A stretch of DNA of 22,838 nucleotides from a virus: the IMG/VR virus record IMGVR_UViG_3300000230_000355, positions 1-22,838 of that record; one strand, 5' to 3'. The notes under the pieces are model-generated. The model worked only from the letters and a program-made list of their open reading frames with translations, ran no database searches and was not told where the DNA came from. Position numbers and translations under genes: made by a program. Positions 20,247 through 22,838 of this stretch are shown here, one piece after another; position 1 is the first letter of the stretch, and each line of letters starts with the position of its first letter.

Positions 20247-22715
20247 TTATTTTTGCAATTTTTTTAAATATGCATTTAATTGTTCATCGCTGAGTTTAGT
20301 ATTATCGAAACTATTTTTATTTTCTTTCAATAATGTAACTTTACCCATGTTACTTTTTGCATATTCGTGAAGGTTTCTACTGTTCCAGAAACTTTCCATT
20401 TTTTCCTCTGACAAGTTAGAATAGAATTGCGCACTACTCAAAACGCTGCCCTGCACCACTGGATTTAAACTTTCCCAAATAGGTCTTAATTCTGATGGGA
20501 TGTTGTCAATCAATTTGTCATTAAAGCTTCTTTCTTTTACGGATAATGATTTAGCCATAATTTTAAGAACTTCACTTTCTGTTGTATAATTGCCACTTTC
20601 GTTCATTGCAACAATCACTTTTTCTTTATCGCTTTTTGATAGGTTGTAATAAGCAGCCTTTTTCTTTTCCGACAAGAATAATAAAAAGTGTGGTTCATCG
20701 TTTTTTGAAGCCTCTCGTTTTTTGGATTCATTTATTTGCTTTAAGATCAATTTTTTTAATTTATTTTCAGATTCATAGATTTTGTCACCGATTGGTTTCA
20801 ACCTAGATTCTTGAATTTCTCTAACTTCACCGGTGTCTGATAATTTTATAACAGCTACACCATTGTCTGAATTTATTGCTAATATTTCACCTGTCTTATC
20901 ATCGTCTATTTTAACAACTTGACCTGGTGTTAATTGAATACCTTCCATATCATCATCAACTTCTGTTGAATTTACACCATCAATATCAATATCATCATCG
21001 TCATCAATATCATCTTCCATGTCATCATATTGGCCTTGAACAGGTTGTGCTTGACCTTGGACTGGTTGACGTTGTGCTTGACCTTGTACTGGTTGACGTT
21101 GTGCTTGACCTTGAATAGGTTGAGCTTGACCTTGGATAGGTTGTGCTTGTGTCATATCATCTTCTGAATCATCATCATCTTCATAATATTTAGAAATAGA
21201 ATTTGTTTTAAAATCGCCCATTTTAGCTTCAGGGGATTCGATAGATTCATTAATATAACCACCTTTTGAGTTTAATTTTTTAGCTACATATTTGCCATAT
21301 TCGATATTTTTATCAATAGCTTCAGCTAAATAATTACCATATGCAATATTATCGGTTAAATTTTCAGCTACATATTCAGTATATTTAATACTGTTATCTA
21401 ATTGTTCACCAACATATTCAGTGTATTTGATGCTATTATCAACTTGTTCGCCAACGTATTCAGTATATCTGATTCCGTTATCAACGTGTTCAGCGATATA
21501 TTCAGCATATTTAATATTATTATCAACTTGTTCAGCTACATATTCGCTATAAGATATATTTCTATCAAGATTTTCAGCGATGTATTTTGAATAATCGATG
21601 TTTTTATCAAGATTTTCAGCGATGTATTCAGAATATTGAATAGTGTGTTCTACATTTTCAGCAATATATTCTGAGAAATCAATAGTTTTATCTAAAGTTT
21701 CAGCAATATAATTAGAATAATTGATATTTTTATCAACATTTTCTGCTATATATTCTGTATAATTAATAGCTTTTTCAAGCTCGCCTGCCAAATAATCATT
21801 ATGTTCGATTATTTTTTCAGTTTTAGTGTTAGTTTTTTTAAAATTACTTTCTAACTTCATATTAGTTTTTTTAATCCTATTATTTTCCTGAACCAATACT
21901 TGCATAGATTCGGCTAAATAATCAAGATAAGAAGAAATCTTTTTAAATCCTTCTTCGAAGGAATCATATTTTTCATATAAATCACCCAATTTATCAGGAT
22001 CATAATCGCCCTTTTTAAGAGCTTCATTGATCGCTTTTTTTTGTTTTGATAATTGTTGTGATAAATAATTCGAATATTGTTCCATTTGTTTTTTTGTTAC
22101 AAATTCATTTTTATCCATGTTGAACAATTCGTTTATTTTTGACTCGTCGGATACATCATATATCCTAAAGTTAGCACTTTCGTTAAACCCCAAAGATTCA
22201 TTAATTGTGCGCAATTCCATTTTTGCAGAACTGAATCCGGGATCAGCAACTGCATCATATGTGAATAATTTTTTAATCGTTACTTCACCATTCGACTCGG
22301 TTACCCCAGCCGCACGTGATGAAATAAAAATAGGACAATCGTCGTCAATTAAAGATTGTGCTTCTTTTCCCCAATGCGTATTTAGCAATTTAATTTCGCC
22401 ATCTACCCTGTTTGAGGCTTTTACAAAAAAAGCATTTTCTACTGTATGCGACACTCGTCCTAAACTAGTATCAAGAACATCAGGATGGTCAAATTCACCA
22501 TATATTACACCCAATGTCTTTTTTCTTTCTAATAATTCATTTAAATGGGGTAAAAATTTATCAGCTTGATATATTCTTTCGTTTCTATTTTTCACATTAA
22601 ATTCTGTGAAAATACCACCTAAAATATATTGTCTCTTTCCGGTATGAGTAACTGATTCGTTAACTTTTTTTAACCCATTTGTTGAATTTTCAACAATAAG
22701 AATATTTTTTATCAT
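20247..22715 (-). CDS. gp21: Prohead protease (T4 gp21-like) fused to a repeat-rich scaffold-like protein
   Basis: From the ATG at 22715 the product is 822 aa. An upstream ATG at 22772 is rejected because it lies inside the promoter box. Residues 30-150 form a gp21-type serine protease. RQYILGGIFTEFNVKNRNER aligns with the gp21 start, GEFDHP supplies His77 and FISSRAAG supplies the nucleophile (Ser132 or Ser133). From about 200 the chain is helical. Residues 305-486 are thirteen 14-residue repeats of the form Y-(S/T)-E-Y-(I/V)-(A/G)-E-x-(L/V)-D-x-x-I. A Gln/Pro repeat (AQPIQGQ), an acidic run (DDDDDID) and a KOW/SH3-like segment (LTPGQVVKIDDDKTGEILAI) follow, then a helical C-terminus. T4 encodes protease gp21 and scaffold gp22 separately; here one polypeptide appears to hold both. 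It lies upstream of the capsid gene on the same strand. Confidence 0.88.
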   Translation of the reverse strand: MIKNILIVENSTNGLKKVNESVTHTGKRQYILGGIFTEFNVKNRNERIYQADKFLPHLNELLERKKTLGVIYGEFDHPDVLDTSLGRVSHTVENAFFVKASNRVDGEIKLLNTHWGKEAQSLIDDDCPIFISSRAAGVTESNGEVTIKKLFTYDAVADPGFSSAKMELRTINESLGFNESANFRIYDVSDESKINELFNMDKNEFVTKKQMEQYSNYLSQQLSKQKKAINEALKKGDYDPDKLGDLYEKYDSFEEGFKKISSYLDYLAESMQVLVQENNRIKKTNMKLESNFKKTNTKTEKIIEHNDYLAGELEKAINYTEYIAENVDKNINYSNYIAETLDKTIDFSEYIAENVEHTIQYSEYIAENLDKNIDYSKYIAENLDRNISYSEYVAEQVDNNIKYAEYIAEHVDNGIRYTEYVGEQVDNSIKYTEYVGEQLDNSIKYTEYVAENLTDNIAYGNYLAEAIDKNIEYGKYVAKKLNSKGGYINESIESPEAKMGDFKTNSISKYYEDDDDSEDDMTQAQPIQGQAQPIQGQAQRQPVQGQAQRQPVQGQAQPVQGQYDDMEDDIDDDDDIDIDGVNSTEVDDDMEGIQLTPGQVVKIDDDKTGEILAINSDNGVAVIKLSDTGEVREIQESRLKPIGDKIYESENKLKKLILKQINESKKREASKNDEPHFLLFLSEKKKAAYYNLSKSDKEKVIVAMNESGNYTTESEVLKIMAKSLSVKERSFNDKLIDNIPSELRPIWESLNPVVQGSVLSSAQFYSNLSEEKMESFWNSRNLHEYAKSNMGKVTLLKENKNSFDNTKLSDEQLNAYLKKLQK
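21032..21150 (-). repeat. Short tandem repeats encoding AQPxQGQ
   Basis: Five 21-24-base units encode QAQPIQGQ / QAQRQPVQGQ-type segments in the protease-scaffold gene. Near-identity of the DNA between units indicates recent slippage, and length variation between related phages is expected. Confidence 0.8.
21258..21803 (-). repeat. Thirteen 42-bp repeats encoding a 14-residue coiled-coil-like unit
   Basis: Thirteen consecutive units of exactly 42 bases with no insertions encode a regular 14-residue period (two heptads). Examples are YTEYIAENVDKNIN and YSEYIAENLDKNID. Tyr at positions 1 and 4, a branched residue at 5, Glu at 7, Leu/Val at 9 and Ile at 13 are conserved. The first (HNDYLAGELEKAIN) and last (YGKYVAKKL) units are diverged. 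Codons differ between units, so the repeat is maintained at protein level rather than being very recent. Confidence 0.92.
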
Positions 22716-22732
22716 TATCGATACATTTATTT

Positions 22733-22772
22733 TGTTATTATATATTTTAATAAAAATGTCATTTTTTTCCAT
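22733..22772 (-). promoter_or_regulatory. Strong phage-type promoter for the protease-scaffold gene
   Basis: On the minus strand ATGGAAAAAAATGAC (to 22758) is followed by 12 bases and ATATATAATAAC. It is nearly identical to the first of the tandem promoters at 11971. An in-frame ATG (22772) lies within the box, but transcription would start downstream of it, so translation must begin at 22715. Confidence 0.78.
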
Positions 22773-22799
22773 TTTGAGAAATAATAATAATATTATTAT

Positions 22800-22836
22800 C
22801 AGAAAACAAACCTTATATTTTAATATATAATAACAT
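22800..22836 (+). promoter_or_regulatory. Possible divergent promoter at the window end
   Basis: AGAAAACAAA is followed by 12 bases and ATATATAATAAC on the plus strand. The -10 equals that of the protease promoter, but the box lacks TGA. It would drive a plus-strand gene beyond the window. Confidence 0.3.
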
Positions 22837-22838
22837 AT

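Noticed and set aside
21258-21803. The regular 42-bp repeats as a CRISPR array
   Set aside because: There are no unique spacers, the repeats are contiguous, vary in sequence and are in frame within a single protein.
22716-22772. Longer protease ORF starting at ATG 22772
   Set aside because: That ATG is inside the A-tract promoter box and upstream of the predicted transcription start, and the extra 19 residues do not resemble the gp21 start. ATG 22715 is used.

Overview
The window looks like part of the genome of a large, very AT-rich, T4-like contractile-tailed bacteriophage. Five T4-type genes can be recognised: tail sheath (gp18-like), tail tube (gp19-like), major capsid protein (gp23-like), prohead protease (gp21-like, fused to a scaffold-like region) and the N-terminal half of a family B DNA polymerase (gp43-like). 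Start codons are preceded by A-rich leaders rather than Shine-Dalgarno sequences, which together with the base composition suggests a Bacteroidota (Flavobacteria-like) host. That host assignment is inference.

Layout. 1-572 (-) is the 5' part of a TnpB gene running off the window edge. 671-1846 (+) is a protein with two methyltransferase-like domains. 1909-4155 (-) is a large unrecognised, probably structural protein, then come a lipoprotein rich in Asn, His, Tyr and Arg (4250-5143, -) and a Vsr/PD-(D/E)XK-type homing endonuclease (5184-6140, -). 6281-11137 (+) holds the unusually large sheath and the tube, followed by two small unknown genes that overlap by 4 bases (11302-11969). 11971-12130 holds tandem phage promoters and a compact structured RNA ending in a strong terminator, directly upstream of a DNA polymerase gene that stops after motif A (12178-13686). 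Next are a free-standing class II Asp/Asn-tRNA-synthetase-like catalytic core (13770-14648, +) and, converging on it, a GIY-YIG/NUMOD3 homing endonuclease behind an overlapping ribbon-helix-helix gene (14645-15713, -). An ATP-grasp ligase (15869-17404, +) converges on an alpha/beta hydrolase (17460-18011, -). A small possible endonuclease remnant (18085-18237, -) and a tandem 36-bp repeat follow. The window ends with the capsid module on the minus strand: major capsid protein (18394-20166) downstream of the protease-scaffold fusion (20247-22715).

One promoter architecture recurs: an A-tract box of the form GGAAAAAARTGAC, 12 bases, then ATATATAA. It is clearest upstream of tnpB, the structured RNA, the capsid gene and the protease gene, and weaker forms precede several others. 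It shows that the protease ORF's first ATG lies inside a promoter box. Rho-independent terminators separate the modules, and several are bidirectional palindromes between converging genes.

The most notable observations are: (i) a 13-fold, 14-residue repeat in the scaffold part of the protease fusion, where most units carry an (I/L/V)-x-E tripeptide resembling the T4 prohead-protease cleavage site; (ii) the promoter-driven structured RNA before the polymerase gene; (iii) a polymerase split between motifs A and B; (iv) mobile nuclease genes of three types within one structural and replication region; and (v) an aminoacyl-tRNA-synthetase-like enzyme and an ATP-grasp ligase whose substrates cannot be told from sequence.
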